The translations under genes and the position numbers were made by a program. Below the pieces are notes generated by a model. The model searched no databases and had not been told where the DNA came from. It saw nothing but the letters and a program-made list of their open reading frames with translations. A DNA stretch of 13,660 nucleotides, from contig CAAGJL010000253.1 in the NCBI GenBank assembly GCA_900770145.1, positions 1-13,660 on the forward strand. Direction: 5' to 3'. This DNA is from Clostridia bacterium. Lineage in GTDB: Bacteria > Bacillota > Clostridia > Oscillospirales > CAG-272. The stretch's first letter is position 1. Each line of letters opens with the position of its first letter. Below, piece after piece: positions 1 through 6,189 of the stretch.

Positions 1-126
1 GGGGACAATCTGCTGGTGCTGGGCGACATCAATCAGGGGATCGGTATTGTGAAACAGGAGGCGCTGCTGGATTTTGCCAAAGCGATTTTTGCCGCCGCGC
101 CGGAAGAAACGGAGCAGGACAACTAA
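1..126 (+). CDS. C-terminal 41 residues of an unidentified protein (5' truncated by the window)
   Basis: Frame 1 is open from the first base and ends in TAA at 124-126. The visible tail starts GDNLLVLGDINQGIGIVKQE and ends in an acidic, charged stretch. It stops 22 bp before the ATPase start, so it probably belongs to the same rightward operon. Genes directly upstream of a small ABC-2 exporter pair are often TetR-type regulators, and the predominantly helical look of this tail would allow that. There is no helix-turn-helix or other diagnostic motif in the part that can be seen, so the function is not assigned. That it is coding is supported by the open frame, the position and a codon use (GC-rich third positions) like that of the next two genes. 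Confidence 0.6.
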   Translation, partial: GDNLLVLGDINQGIGIVKQEALLDFAKAIFAAAPEETEQDN

Positions 127-136
127 ACGTCATCGG

Positions 137-142
137 AAGGAG
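137..142 (+). promoter_or_regulatory. Ribosome binding site that fixes the ABC ATPase start
   Basis: AAGGAG lies 6 nt before the ATG at 149. The same frame is open further upstream to an ATG at 74, but that stretch codes for an implausible run of Arg and Lys and overlaps the preceding gene. The site therefore decides for the start at 149. Confidence 0.8.
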
Positions 143-148
143 ACCGGA

Positions 149-883
149 ATGAACGCGATTGAATGCAAGGGGCTTCGCAAGGAGTATCCGGGCAAGGTGG
201 CAGTCAGGGGGCTGGATCTTGCCGTCAAAGAGGGGGAGTTTTTTTCTCTGCTTGGCGTCAACGGGGCGGGCAAGACTACCGTAATCCGGATGCTGACGTG
301 CCTGACGCGCCCCGGCGCCGGGGACGCGACCCTGATGGGGCACAGCGTGCTGCATGACGCCGCCGGCGTGCGGGAGGTGACGGGGCTCTCGCCCCAGGAG
401 ACCGCCGTAGCGGGCAATCTTACCGTGCGGGAAAATCTGGCGCTGATGGCGGAGCTTTACGGCGCACCCCGCGCAAGGGCGGCGGAAAAGACCGAAGAAA
501 TGTTGACCCTCACCGGGCTGGAGGAGGTCGCCGACCGGCGGGCAAAGGTGCTGTCGGGCGGGTGGCAACGCCGCCTTTCGGTGGCGATGGCGCTGATTTC
601 GGAGCCGGAAGTGCTTTTTCTCGACGAGCCGACGCTGGGGCTGGATATTCTCGCCCGGCGGGAACTCTGGAAACTGATCCGGAGCCTGCGCGGGAAGATT
701 ACGCTGGTGCTGACCACGCATTATTTAGAGGAGGCGGAGGCGCTTTCCGACCGGATCGGCATTATGAAAAACGGGGAACTGATTGCCGTCGGCACGGTGG
801 CGGAACTGAACGCGCTGGCGGGCGCCGACCGCTTTGAGGAGACGTTTGTGCGGCTTTGCACGGGAGAGGGGGAGACGGTATGA
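149..883 (+). CDS. ABC transporter ATP-binding protein (ABC-2 / drug-export type)
   Basis: This is the cytoplasmic ATPase of an ABC-2 exporter, 244 aa, a normal length for a stand-alone subunit of the DrrA/CcmA-like group. Motifs in order are Walker A GVNGAGKTT at 36-44, Q-loop Gln83, signature LSGGWQ at 135-140, Walker B VLFLDE at 155-160 with catalytic Glu160, the D-loop just after it (LGLD, 163-166), and the switch His191 in TTHYLEEAE. All catalytic residues are present. The signature carries Trp where Met or Gln is usual (LSGGMQ/LSGGQQ), a mild oddity. The gene overlaps the downstream membrane subunit by 4 bp, so the two almost certainly form one transporter with a dimer of each subunit. 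The substrate cannot be told from the sequence; relatives export drugs, peptides or other hydrophobic compounds. Confidence 0.95.
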   Translation: MNAIECKGLRKEYPGKVAVRGLDLAVKEGEFFSLLGVNGAGKTTVIRMLTCLTRPGAGDATLMGHSVLHDAAGVREVTGLSPQETAVAGNLTVRENLALMAELYGAPRARAAEKTEEMLTLTGLEEVADRRAKVLSGGWQRRLSVAMALISEPEVLFLDEPTLGLDILARRELWKLIRSLRGKITLVLTTHYLEEAEALSDRIGIMKNGELIAVGTVAELNALAGADRFEETFVRLCTGEGETV

Positions 884-1713
884 AAAGCATGGCGTTTGCG
901 CGGCGCAACGCAAAGGAAATTCTGCGCGACCCGCTGTCGTTTGTGTTTTGTCTCGGCTTTCCGGTGCTGTTGCTGATTGCCTTTCGGGTAATTCAGCACA
1001 ATGCGGGGGAGATGTGGATGTCTCCGGTGGACCTGATCCCCGGTGTGGCGGTATTCTCGCTGGCGTTTGATTTGTTGTTTATGGTGCTGTTGGTGACAAG
1101 AGACCGGGGCGGCGCGTTCCTGACGCGCCTGTTCAACGCGCCGATGCGCACGTCCGATTTTATTCTCGGTTACGTCCTGCCCTGCGCCGCGCTCGGCGCG
1201 GCGCAACTGGCAATCACGTATCTTGCGGGCGCGGCGATTTTCCTGTGCCCGGACGGGGCGCTGGAAGCGGGCAGAATGCTGTTTGCCTCCAAAACCGTGG
1301 ATGGTACGGCGTATCCTCCCGTCACGGTGCCGGTCACGGTTGCGGCGCCGCTTGCCGGTGTGCCGTTGGCGGTGCTGGCAGGGTTGCCGGCGCTGCTGTT
1401 CTTCCTGTTTTGCGGGGTGTTGCTCGGCATTACCCTCAATGACCGCGCCGCGCCCGGCGTTTCCTCGGCGCTGATTACCGGCGCCGGGTTTCTCGGCGGA
1501 TGCTGGATGCCGCTGGACACGATGGGCGCTTTTGAAACCGTGTGCCGCTGTTTGCCGTTTTACCCCGCGGTGGTGCTTTCCCGCGCCGCGTTTGCCGGGG
1601 GCGCGGAGACCGGAGAGGTGCTCCTGTCGCTGCTCACCGTCCTTTTGTGGGCGCTGGCGGCATTTGTCGCCGCGACCCTCGCGTTCCGCCACGTGCAAAA
1701 AGGCGCCGCCTAG
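880..1713 (+). CDS. ABC-2 type transporter permease subunit
   Basis: Integral membrane partner of the preceding ATPase, 277 aa. About six hydrophobic segments are visible, near residues 20-37, 51-73, 93-122, 161-187, 192-211 and 246-269, the layout of the ABC-2 membrane family. The start at 880 is chosen because its ATG overlaps the ATPase stop (ATGA, 880-883) and has a purine-rich GGGGGAG 5 nt upstream; an upstream in-frame ATG at 856 lies inside the ATPase gene and has no such site. Between helices 3 and 4 there is a roughly 40-residue stretch (about 122-160) with a Pro/Thr/Val-rich run, somewhat long for a loop in this family and possibly exposed outside the cell. The overlap implies translational coupling and a 1:1 product ratio. 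No substrate can be assigned. Confidence 0.9.
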   Translation: MKSMAFARRNAKEILRDPLSFVFCLGFPVLLLIAFRVIQHNAGEMWMSPVDLIPGVAVFSLAFDLLFMVLLVTRDRGGAFLTRLFNAPMRTSDFILGYVLPCAALGAAQLAITYLAGAAIFLCPDGALEAGRMLFASKTVDGTAYPPVTVPVTVAAPLAGVPLAVLAGLPALLFFLFCGVLLGITLNDRAAPGVSSALITGAGFLGGCWMPLDTMGAFETVCRCLPFYPAVVLSRAAFAGGAETGEVLLSLLTVLLWALAAFVAATLAFRHVQKGAA

Positions 1714-1800
1714 CGGCGGGGCTGATAGGCTGGCGCGCTGCTTTGGGTGCACACGCCGAACATTCCGGCACCGGTTGCCGAAAAGTTTTTGCGGGAGTTC

Positions 1801-1832
1801 AAGAGGGGGCTTTTTTCAAAAAGCCCCCTCTT
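1801..1832. repeat. Perfect 15-bp inverted repeat, possible terminator
   Basis: AAGAGGGGGCTTTTT (1801-1815) is followed by two bases and its exact reverse complement (1818-1832). The RNA would fold into a very stable hairpin about 90 nt after the permease stop. The run after the stem is GCGCGC, not U-rich, so a classical intrinsic terminator is uncertain. It may instead be a dispersed palindromic element. Confidence 0.65.
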
Positions 1833-2036
1833 GCGCGCGCCTGCGCGACGAAAAGCGCTTTCCCCGGAAAAGGAAAGTTGCTCTTCAAAAATCGCATATT
1901 CGTTTTTCCCGGGCTTGTTGTTGATCCGCATCCGTTTGGCTTTTTGGTCTATCATAAAACACCGTTTCCGGCTTACGCTTTTATGAAATCACTATGCCAA
2001 GGGTTGGGGAATGGGAGAAGTGAAGAGGGAAGAGGG

Positions 2037-2071
2037 AAAAGCCTTCCCGAACGGTGTTCGGGAAGGCTTTT
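2037..2071. terminator. Bidirectional intrinsic terminator
   Basis: AAAAGCCTTCCCGAAC (2037-2052) pairs perfectly with 2056-2071 around a GGT loop, giving a 16-bp stem whose ends are A4 and T4. Because the outer pairs are A:T, the hairpin reads as stem plus U-run on both strands. It sits 36 nt beyond the stop of the leftward AraC-type gene and also downstream of the rightward permease, so it can serve both convergent units. Confidence 0.85.
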
Positions 2072-2106
2072 GGCACGGAGAAAATCCGCGCCCGTCACTC
2101 TTTCAT

Positions 2107-2970
2107 CTATTTTATATTCATATGCGTCCGATAGTGTAACTGCTTGAACTGTGACGGCGTGACGCCGACAATCTTTTTGAAGGTCTTCATAAAATACTTT
2201 TCGCTTTCAAAGCCTACTGCGAGCGCAACGTCATTGATTTTCCAATCGGTTTCAATCAGGATTTTCTTTGCCTCATTGATGCGCACGAGATTCATATACG
2301 CGCGGATTGTAATCCCGTATTCAAGGCGAAAAATATACGTCAGATAGTCCGGATTGTAGTGGAAGATTGCGGAAAGCCCGGCAACACTGATATTTTCCCG
2401 TGCGTGGATCCGTAGGTATTCCCTCACCTTTGCAGCTGTCAAACGTTGCTTTTTCTTTGCGCTTTCTTCTTCGGAATCTGAATTTTCAAGCGCGTTTTCA
2501 TACAGTTCGGCAATCAGGAGTTTTACATACATCCCGCAGATTTGCTCTCTTGAAACCGGGTTCTTATATTCACGCTCGGACGAGTCGATCAGTTGATGAA
2601 ACAGAAGTTTGAACCGCTCGGGATTGTTCAACTTTCCGAATTCCGGGAGACATATGGAGTTTGCATCGGTTTTTTCCGAAATAACGTTATCTGCATCCGG
2701 AACGAGAAAGTGACACCAATAATGCGACTGCCCGCCGCTTGCCGGAAAGGTCCCGTAATGCTCGCGGTGCGGAAACAGCAGCAGATATGTGCCGTCGCAG
2801 AGTTGATATTCACGCCCGTCCTGCGCGATCGGATAACATCCGGAACAGCCAATGAGTAAAGTTGCGCTTTCCAACTTTCGGTGTGGGTGAATGCTTCCGT
2901 CTCCCTCGACAAATTTCCCGGCGGAGGAGAAGCGGATAGCGTCCGTGTTTTTGAAAATCATGTTCATCAT
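2107..2970 (-). CDS. AraC-family transcriptional regulator
   Basis: A DNA-binding regulator of 287 aa. The N-terminal half (about 1-150) has the shape of an AraC sugar-binding cupin domain, with features such as HPHR, GTYLLLFPH and YWCHF. The C-terminal hundred residues (about 179-282) form the double helix-turn-helix: the first at about 194-219 (ISVAGLSAIF and following), the second at about 243-269 (INDVALAVGFESEKYFMKTFK), closed by the family hallmark VGVTPSQFK. Starts are ambiguous. GTG at 2985 opens the longest frame but has only GAAAAG immediately against it, while ATG at 2970 has AGGTG 12 nt upstream; ATG at 2967 and 2961 are also possible. I prefer 2970. It is divergent to the GH127 gene and probably controls it, most likely as an activator responding to an arabinose-containing sugar; this is inferred from context. 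Confidence 0.93.
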   Translation of the reverse strand: MMNMIFKNTDAIRFSSAGKFVEGDGSIHPHRKLESATLLIGCSGCYPIAQDGREYQLCDGTYLLLFPHREHYGTFPASGGQSHYWCHFLVPDADNVISEKTDANSICLPEFGKLNNPERFKLLFHQLIDSSEREYKNPVSREQICGMYVKLLIAELYENALENSDSEEESAKKKQRLTAAKVREYLRIHARENISVAGLSAIFHYNPDYLTYIFRLEYGITIRAYMNLVRINEAKKILIETDWKINDVALAVGFESEKYFMKTFKKIVGVTPSQFKQLHYRTHMNIK

Positions 2971-3005
2971 ATAGGAAAATTTCACCTTTTCAGTGTTATC
3001 GTACG

Positions 3006-3034
3006 TTTACAAGCCGTTTTTTCCGAGATATAAT
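3006..3034 (+). promoter_or_regulatory. Sigma-A type promoter for the GH127 gene
   Basis: TTTACA (-35, 3006-3011) is followed after exactly 17 bp by TATAAT (-10, 3029-3034). The predicted start near 3041 gives a leader of about 70 nt before the ATG at 3111. The near-consensus elements would be strong unless repressed. The spacing and match make this a good call, though it rests on sequence alone. Confidence 0.7.
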
Positions 3035-3042
3035 AAAGACAA

Positions 3043-3063
3043 CATCGCGATGCTTTACGTAAA
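3043..3063. promoter_or_regulatory. Two adjacent 10-bp palindromes, possible operator
   Basis: CATCGCGATG (3043-3052) and TTTACGTAAA (3054-3063) are both perfect palindromes, one base apart. They lie between the two opposing -10 boxes and cover both predicted transcription starts. This is where a regulator could block or switch both promoters. AraC proteins more often bind direct repeats, so another regulator or chance is possible. Confidence 0.35.
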
Positions 3064-3092
3064 TTATATCATTTTTCGGATTGTGAAGTCAA
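3063..3092 (-). promoter_or_regulatory. Sigma-A type promoter for the AraC-family gene
   Basis: Reading leftward, TTGACT (-35, 3092-3087) is separated by 18 bp from TATAAT (-10, 3068-3063). Predicted start of transcription is near 3056, giving a leader of roughly 85 nt before the ATG at 2970. The promoter lies downstream of the opposing GH127 promoter, so the two leaders are complementary over a short stretch. Confidence 0.6.
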
Positions 3093-3097
3093 TAAAC

Positions 3098-3103
3098 AAG
3101 GAG
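3098..3103 (+). promoter_or_regulatory. Ribosome binding site of the GH127 gene
   Basis: AAGGAG with 7 nt spacing to the ATG at 3111. It settles the start of the enzyme, which then has no N-terminal signal sequence. Confidence 0.85.
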
Positions 3104-3110
3104 AAATACA

Positions 3111-4967
3111 ATGCAAAATCAGCAAAAATATCCGCTTATTACGCAAATAAAGATAGAAGACGGTTTTTGGACACCTTATCTTGAAAATGTGCGGACGGTC
3201 ATGCTGCCGCATGTACTGGAACGGATGGAAAAGGATGGTTATCTCGATAACTTTCTGAATGTCGCTGCAAAAAAGAACTCAAAGACCGGAAATCCTCATC
3301 GCGGACCGTGCTTTTCGGACGGGCTTTTACTCGAATCCGTTCGCGGCGCGTGTGATCTTCTCGCCGCAGGCTATGATAAGAAGCTTTCCGACATGATTGA
3401 GCGGATGGTTTCAATCATTCGCGCGGCATCGTACTCGACCGATGGCTTCCTTTCGACCTATGTCCTGCTCGATGAACCGACGCACAGATGGGGGACAAAC
3501 GGCGGGAATCTTATAATCCAGCATGATATCTACAATCAGGGTGCGCTTATCGAGGCGGCTGTCAGTCATTACATCGCCACAAAATCGACGGATCTTCTTG
3601 ATTGCGCTGTCCGTGCGGCAAATCTGATCTGCCATGACATCGGGTATCCGCCGAAACGGAATATCGTGCCGGGGCATTCATTGCCGGAAGAGGCATTTGT
3701 AAAGCTGTACCATCTGTTCAAGGATAACCGCGAGCTGGATGATTACGCGAAAAGAATGGAGGTCACGCCTGACGCATATCTTGAAACGGCGGACTTCTGG
3801 TACAAGGCACGCGGAAAGCATGAAGGGCGCCCTGAAAATCCGAAATTCTCGTACGGTTACAACCAGGACAATATTCCCTTTGAAGATGCCCGTGAGGCGG
3901 TCGGACATTCGGTCAGGGCGTCGCTCTGCTACACCGGCGCGGTTGATGTCTCGCTTGCCTATGGCGATCATCGTTACACGAAGGCACTCGACGCAATTTG
4001 GAAGAATATCGTGTACCGGAAGCTACATATAAGCGGCGGAATCGGCACGCGGCATGACATTGAGGGGTTTGACGCCGATTATAATCTTCCGAATAATGCG
4101 TATCTTGAAACCTGCGCGGCGATCGGTCTCGCCTTTTTCGCAGGCGAGATGAATCTTCTCTGTGCCAAGAGCGAGTATTTCGATGTCTTTGAGCGCGCTC
4201 TGTACAACAACATAATCGATGGCGTTGGGGAGGATTTCAGGCACTTCTTTTATCAGAATCCGCTCGTGAGCGAGGGAGGAGTATCACGCTGGGAATGGCA
4301 CAGCTGTCCCTGTTGCCCGCCGATGCTTCTCAAGATTTTCTCCTCACTGGGAAGGTACATCTACTCGTATTCCGACGATACGCTCTGCGTAAATCTGTAT
4401 ATCGGGAGTTCGCTCCGGGCCGGCGGGATCTATGCCGCTCTCGAAAATAAAACGCTGACCGTAAGAGCGGAGAAACCGATTTCGGTAAAGCTTCGCGTTC
4501 CGGAATACGCAACGGATTTCCGCGTGTCCGTTGATGGGGAAACGACCGGATTCAGAGCAGAAAACGGCTACGCGGTTCTTGACGGAATACGCGATTCGGT
4601 AATCATGGTTTCGTTTGGCGAAAAGCTCCGCCGTGTGTTCGAAAATCCAAAGGTGAAAGACAATCGCGGCAAGATTGCTGTCATGAACGGGAAATATCTC
4701 ATGTGCGCCGAGGGAATCGATAACTCGGGAGAGACCGATTTCATCGTTGCCGAAGATCCCGCACTAAGATGCGACGGCGAAAATGTTGTCGGAAAACGTG
4801 CCGATGGCGGCGAATTCAGACTGATCCCCTATTACAAGTGGTGTCGTCGCACTACCGGACACCCCGAAGATGATCGCATGGGGGTCTGGTTCCGGCAGGA
4901 AAACAGGAAGGACGCCGGGGTGCTTGATGAAATGATCGGAGAAAAGCTTTATGGTGACTATGAATAA
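3111..4967 (+). CDS. Glycoside hydrolase family 127 (DUF1680), beta-L-arabinofuranosidase-type
   Basis: A 618-aa enzyme, close to the roughly 650 aa of the characterised HypBA1, which removes beta-L-arabinofuranose from plant hydroxyproline-linked arabino-oligosaccharides. The family's zinc/cysteine active site is recognisable: Glu333 and Cys335 in YLETCAAIG correspond to HypBA1 Glu338 and Cys340, and Cys401-Cys402 in HSCPCCPP correspond to Cys417 (the nucleophile) and Cys418. The N-terminal DGFW motif (17-20) and the central helical-barrel segments also fit; the part after about 420 is beta-rich. No signal peptide is present, so it acts in the cytoplasm on imported oligosaccharides. It lies divergent to an AraC regulator and has no transporter beside it. 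The motif reads CCPPM where CCPPN is common, and there is an extra Cys399. Exact substrate within the family is inferred, not shown. Confidence 0.9.
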   Translation: MQNQQKYPLITQIKIEDGFWTPYLENVRTVMLPHVLERMEKDGYLDNFLNVAAKKNSKTGNPHRGPCFSDGLLLESVRGACDLLAAGYDKKLSDMIERMVSIIRAASYSTDGFLSTYVLLDEPTHRWGTNGGNLIIQHDIYNQGALIEAAVSHYIATKSTDLLDCAVRAANLICHDIGYPPKRNIVPGHSLPEEAFVKLYHLFKDNRELDDYAKRMEVTPDAYLETADFWYKARGKHEGRPENPKFSYGYNQDNIPFEDAREAVGHSVRASLCYTGAVDVSLAYGDHRYTKALDAIWKNIVYRKLHISGGIGTRHDIEGFDADYNLPNNAYLETCAAIGLAFFAGEMNLLCAKSEYFDVFERALYNNIIDGVGEDFRHFFYQNPLVSEGGVSRWEWHSCPCCPPMLLKIFSSLGRYIYSYSDDTLCVNLYIGSSLRAGGIYAALENKTLTVRAEKPISVKLRVPEYATDFRVSVDGETTGFRAENGYAVLDGIRDSVIMVSFGEKLRRVFENPKVKDNRGKIAVMNGKYLMCAEGIDNSGETDFIVAEDPALRCDGENVVGKRADGGEFRLIPYYKWCRRTTGHPEDDRMGVWFRQENRKDAGVLDEMIGEKLYGDYE

Positions 4968-4969
4968 AA

Positions 4970-5085
4970 AGCCGCCGTCGGAAGGGTTTCTTATGTGGAT
5001 GACTTTTGCCTCACGGTCCTGCATTTTCTCTGCGGAGAAAATGCTGCGGTCGGTTCGGCGGCTCTGACACGCCTCCGGCGTGTCA
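4970..5085. other. Structured non-coding stretch with nested and tandem hairpins
   Basis: Directly after the GH127 stop, AGCCGCCG (4970-4977) is complementary to 5056-5063 and could enclose a perfect 10-bp hairpin, GCATTTTCTC (5021-5030) with 5035-5044 around a TGCG loop. A second hairpin follows at 5065-5073 with 5077-5085 (9 bp, 3-nt loop). It is not a simple terminator because no U-run follows either stem. It could be a small RNA, a processed 3' UTR or a dispersed repeat; the sequence alone does not decide. Confidence 0.4.
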
Positions 5086-5111
5086 TTCACTCCCGCCTCA
5101 CCCTCCGGGTC

Positions 5112-5166
5112 ATTCGCCCTTCTGGCTCATAACCTCTCGGTCGTGAGTCCAAATCCACCCTACAGA
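5112..5166 (+). other. Degraded tRNA-Met-like 3' half
   Basis: The stretch resembles the anticodon loop onward of a CAT-anticodon tRNA: loop CTCATAA at 5126-5132 flanked by GG and CC, a variable-loop-like CGGTC (5138-5142), then GTGAG, T-loop-like TCCAAAT (5148-5154), and CCTACAG as an acceptor-like strand (5159-5165). The anticodon stem does not pair, the T stem lacks one base on its 3' side, and no matching 5' half or D arm is found. It is therefore not a working tRNA; it may be a remnant or chance likeness. Confidence 0.3.
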
Positions 5167-5211
5167 GAAAGAAACAGGAGGCATCTTTTGGTGCCTCCTG
5201 TTTCTTTCTCT
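5164..5211. terminator. Long-stem bidirectional terminator
   Basis: AGAGAAAGAAACAGGAGGCA (5164-5183) pairs perfectly with 5192-5211 around an 8-nt loop, a 20-bp stem with purines on one arm and pyrimidines on the other. The pyrimidine-rich 3' arm (TTTCTTTCTC) can act as the U-rich part. It lies 16 nt beyond the stop of the leftward membrane-protein gene and downstream of the rightward GH127 gene, so it suits both convergent units. Confidence 0.8.
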
Positions 5212-5226
5212 CGCGCCGCCCCCCGA

Positions 5227-6057
5227 TTATTTTTCGCGGTAGAATTGAAGCATACTCCGGTTGGTGTCACATTTCCGCAGGAACCGGTTCAGCCGGTCGG
5301 TCTCCACGGAGCGGACAAGTTTATTACTGAACGCCGAAAAGTAAAACACGCTCTCATACGCGTAAATCACGGCAGAGAGAAGCAGCATGGCAACAAAGTT
5401 GCTGCGTGCGTGCTCCGTCGAGGCGGAAGTGCCGTCGGTATAATACGTGACCAGATAATAGGAGCGGCTTTCGTAAAGCGGCAGGCAGCGGTAAAGCACA
5501 TAGAGAAAAATATTGCAGTTGATACACGCCAGCAGCACCAGCACAGTAAAGCCGTAATCCGGGTCAGCCCCCCGCACCACGGCGGCAAAGCCCGGCTTGA
5601 TTGCCATGGCAAGCGGCACCGGAATCACCGCCAGCCAGTACAGGTATTTCACCACGCCGATGAGGAGGTTGAAGATTTTTCTGACATAAGAAGATGTTTT
5701 TTCCTCGCTCGCAAAGTGATAAGGACCTTTGGCAAACAGCGGGGCAAAATATTGCTTGAAAAAGGTGGTAAAGCCGATGTGCCCGCGCAAGTACTCATAA
5801 TTGCTGTGGATGACTTCGTCCCGCTTGGCGTACACGGTAAAATCAATCAGTTCGATCACGTTGATTACCAAAATTACCGCGATCAGCGGCGTGTCAAAGG
5901 TGCAGATGAATTTCCCGAAAGACTCATACAGGGACGATACTTCTTCCAAGGGCATTTTCACGCAGATCAGGTACACGGGCACCGCCGTGACAGCAAGCAG
6001 AAACAACGTCATCAGCAGTTTGGGGAAGGGCTTGGCGCGGTTGAAACGAACGCTCAT
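5227..6057 (-). CDS. Five-helix integral membrane protein of unknown function
   Basis: I do not recognise a family for this 276-aa protein. Hydrophobic segments are near residues 14-34, 56-77, 129-153, 170-191 and 220-242. A soluble stretch rich in aromatic and charged residues (about 78-128) lies between helices 2 and 3, and the C-terminal tail from about 245 is basic and charged (RSVETDRLNRFLRK). The membrane regions carry paired cysteines (CINCNIF), but no transporter, protease or kinase motif is visible. The start at 6057 is set by AGGAGA at 6065-6070 with 7 nt spacing; the frame opens 21 codons earlier, but that extension overlaps the leader and lacks a site. It is a single-gene unit with its own consensus promoter and terminator. 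That argues for a real, well-expressed gene whose role cannot be read from its neighbours. Confidence 0.85.
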   Translation of the reverse strand: MSVRFNRAKPFPKLLMTLFLLAVTAVPVYLICVKMPLEEVSSLYESFGKFICTFDTPLIAVILVINVIELIDFTVYAKRDEVIHSNYEYLRGHIGFTTFFKQYFAPLFAKGPYHFASEEKTSSYVRKIFNLLIGVVKYLYWLAVIPVPLAMAIKPGFAAVVRGADPDYGFTVLVLLACINCNIFLYVLYRCLPLYESRSYYLVTYYTDGTSASTEHARSNFVAMLLLSAVIYAYESVFYFSAFSNKLVRSVETDRLNRFLRKCDTNRSMLQFYREK

Positions 6058-6064
6058 AGCAAGA

Positions 6065-6070
6065 TCTCCT
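6065..6070 (-). promoter_or_regulatory. Ribosome binding site that fixes the membrane-protein start
   Basis: AGGAGA on the minus strand, 7 nt before the ATG at 6057. It decides against the longer frame starting at 6120. Confidence 0.8.
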
Positions 6071-6137
6071 ATCTGATTTTTGGCAGGGTTTCCGCGGGAC
6101 AGGCGACCTGCTTTCGCCATTCTCTGTCCCCCATGAT

Positions 6138-6166
6138 ATTATAGCATAGAAATGATTGCCTGTCAA
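6138..6166 (-). promoter_or_regulatory. Consensus sigma-A promoter for the membrane-protein gene
   Basis: Leftward TTGACA (-35, 6166-6161), a 17-bp spacer and TATAAT (-10, 6143-6138) match the vegetative consensus at all twelve positions. The predicted start near 6131 gives a leader of about 74 nt. An exact consensus with ideal spacing suggests strong constitutive transcription. Confidence 0.85.
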
Positions 6167-6189
6167 GAATCCGTGCGACAGACAAGGAT

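Larger units (their letters stand above)
1714..2106. other. Intergenic region between convergent genes
   Basis: This gap of 393 bp separates the rightward ABC permease from the leftward AraC-type gene. It holds a 15-bp inverted repeat (1801-1832), AT-rich sequence with no convincing gene in either strand, and a strong bidirectional terminator (2037-2071). Short open frames cross it, but none has a ribosome binding site or a recognisable product. Confidence 0.7.

Noticed and set aside
5112..5166. Intact tRNA-Met gene
   Set aside because: Only the 3' half is recognisable, the anticodon and T stems do not pair properly and there is no D arm, so it is kept only as a possible remnant.
5080..6144. 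354-codon frame opposite the membrane-protein gene
   Set aside because: The minus strand has a consensus promoter, a good ribosome binding site and a membrane-helix pattern. The plus-strand product is rich in His, Arg and Gln with no features.
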